64,000 bases of DNA from the NCBI GenBank assembly GCA_002682825.1, contig NOKP01000005.1, positions 806,001 to 870,000 of the forward strand, written 5' to 3'. This document shows positions 64,000 to 64,000 of the stretch, in pieces; positions within the stretch are counted from its first letter, which is position 1, and the number at the start of each line of letters is the position of its first letter. Position numbers and translations under genes: made by a program. Under the pieces are notes generated by a model. That model searched no databases and had not been told where the DNA came from. It worked only from the letters and a program-made list of their open reading frames with translations. The DNA comes from Neonectria sp. B-13. Taxonomy: Eukaryota; Ascomycota; Sordariomycetes; Hypocreales; Nectriaceae.

Positions 64000-64000
64000 T

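Noticed and set aside
1..64000. CRISPR arrays, tRNA or rRNA genes, bacterial operons
   Set aside because: No regularly spaced short repeats, no cloverleaf or rRNA-like blocks noticed; gene structure is fungal throughout.

Overview
The window is nuclear DNA of a filamentous ascomycete (Pezizomycotina, probably Sordariomycetes). Genes are compact, with introns of about 44-82 bp carrying GT/AG ends and CTGAC or CTAAC branch sites. Gene-rich, GC-balanced stretches alternate with very AT-rich islands whose repeats differ by C-to-T and G-to-A transitions, the signature of repeat-induced point mutation (RIP). The content (NLR-type genes and their wreckage, lectins, pore-former-like proteins, secreted proteins, a chitinase, relic transposons) is typical of an accessory or subtelomere-like region. 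The species cannot be named from the sequence. Exon models were built by hand from reading-frame continuity and splice signals; joined lengths are multiples of three for every multi-exon model except the CorA-like gene, which is incomplete at its 5' end.

Layout. 1-1.65 kb: AT-rich repeat relics. 3.0-4.4 kb (+): PSD-family decarboxylase. 5.0-7.8 kb: CorA-like gene, MULE transposase fragment and GC-rich hairpin repeats. 8.3-9.1 kb (-): metzincin-type metalloprotease. 11.1-14.2 kb (-): a four-exon NLR, divergent from a C-terminally membrane-anchored protein (14.8-16.2 kb, +). 16.6-17.0 kb (+): Dabb-domain gene. 17.2-18.7 kb: SANT/Myb-like pseudogene, a second MULE scrap and a WD40 pseudogene. 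19.1-23.85 kb: large AT-rich island with a 182-bp solo LTR flanked by a 5-bp target duplication, a RIP-mutated copy of that LTR, a palindrome of about 2 kb, and a RIP-mutated duplicate of part of the chitinase gene found at 61.5-62.0 kb. 23.9-26.0 kb (-): Hsp70-like ATPase. 26.6-27.8 and 28.8-30.0 kb (+): two fungal genes of unknown role. 31.6-34.2 kb: NLR and zinc-finger regulator pseudogenes. 34.6-36.8 kb (-): ankyrin protein. 37.2-38.3 kb (-): unknown protein with a hydrophobic hairpin. 39.2-40.3 kb (-): coiled-coil protein with a ricin-B-like C-terminus. 41.5-49.2 kb: three related genes with a MACPF-like signature, one fused to two jacalin-like lectin domains and one frameshifted. 49.7-50.7 kb (-): SAM methyltransferase. 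51.7-52.8 kb (-): multi-pass membrane protein. 53.9-55.8 kb (-): two secreted proteins. 58.1-59.4 kb (+): F-box-like protein. 59.9 kb to the edge (-): 3' part of a very large GH18 chitinase.

Functional picture (inference). The 39-49 kb block combines carbohydrate-binding and membrane-attack-like modules and may be an antagonism or defence locus. The 11-36 kb block holds one apparently intact NLR plus remains of at least two others, as expected for fast-turnover allorecognition or immunity loci. RIP and transposon debris divide these blocks and have eroded several genes.
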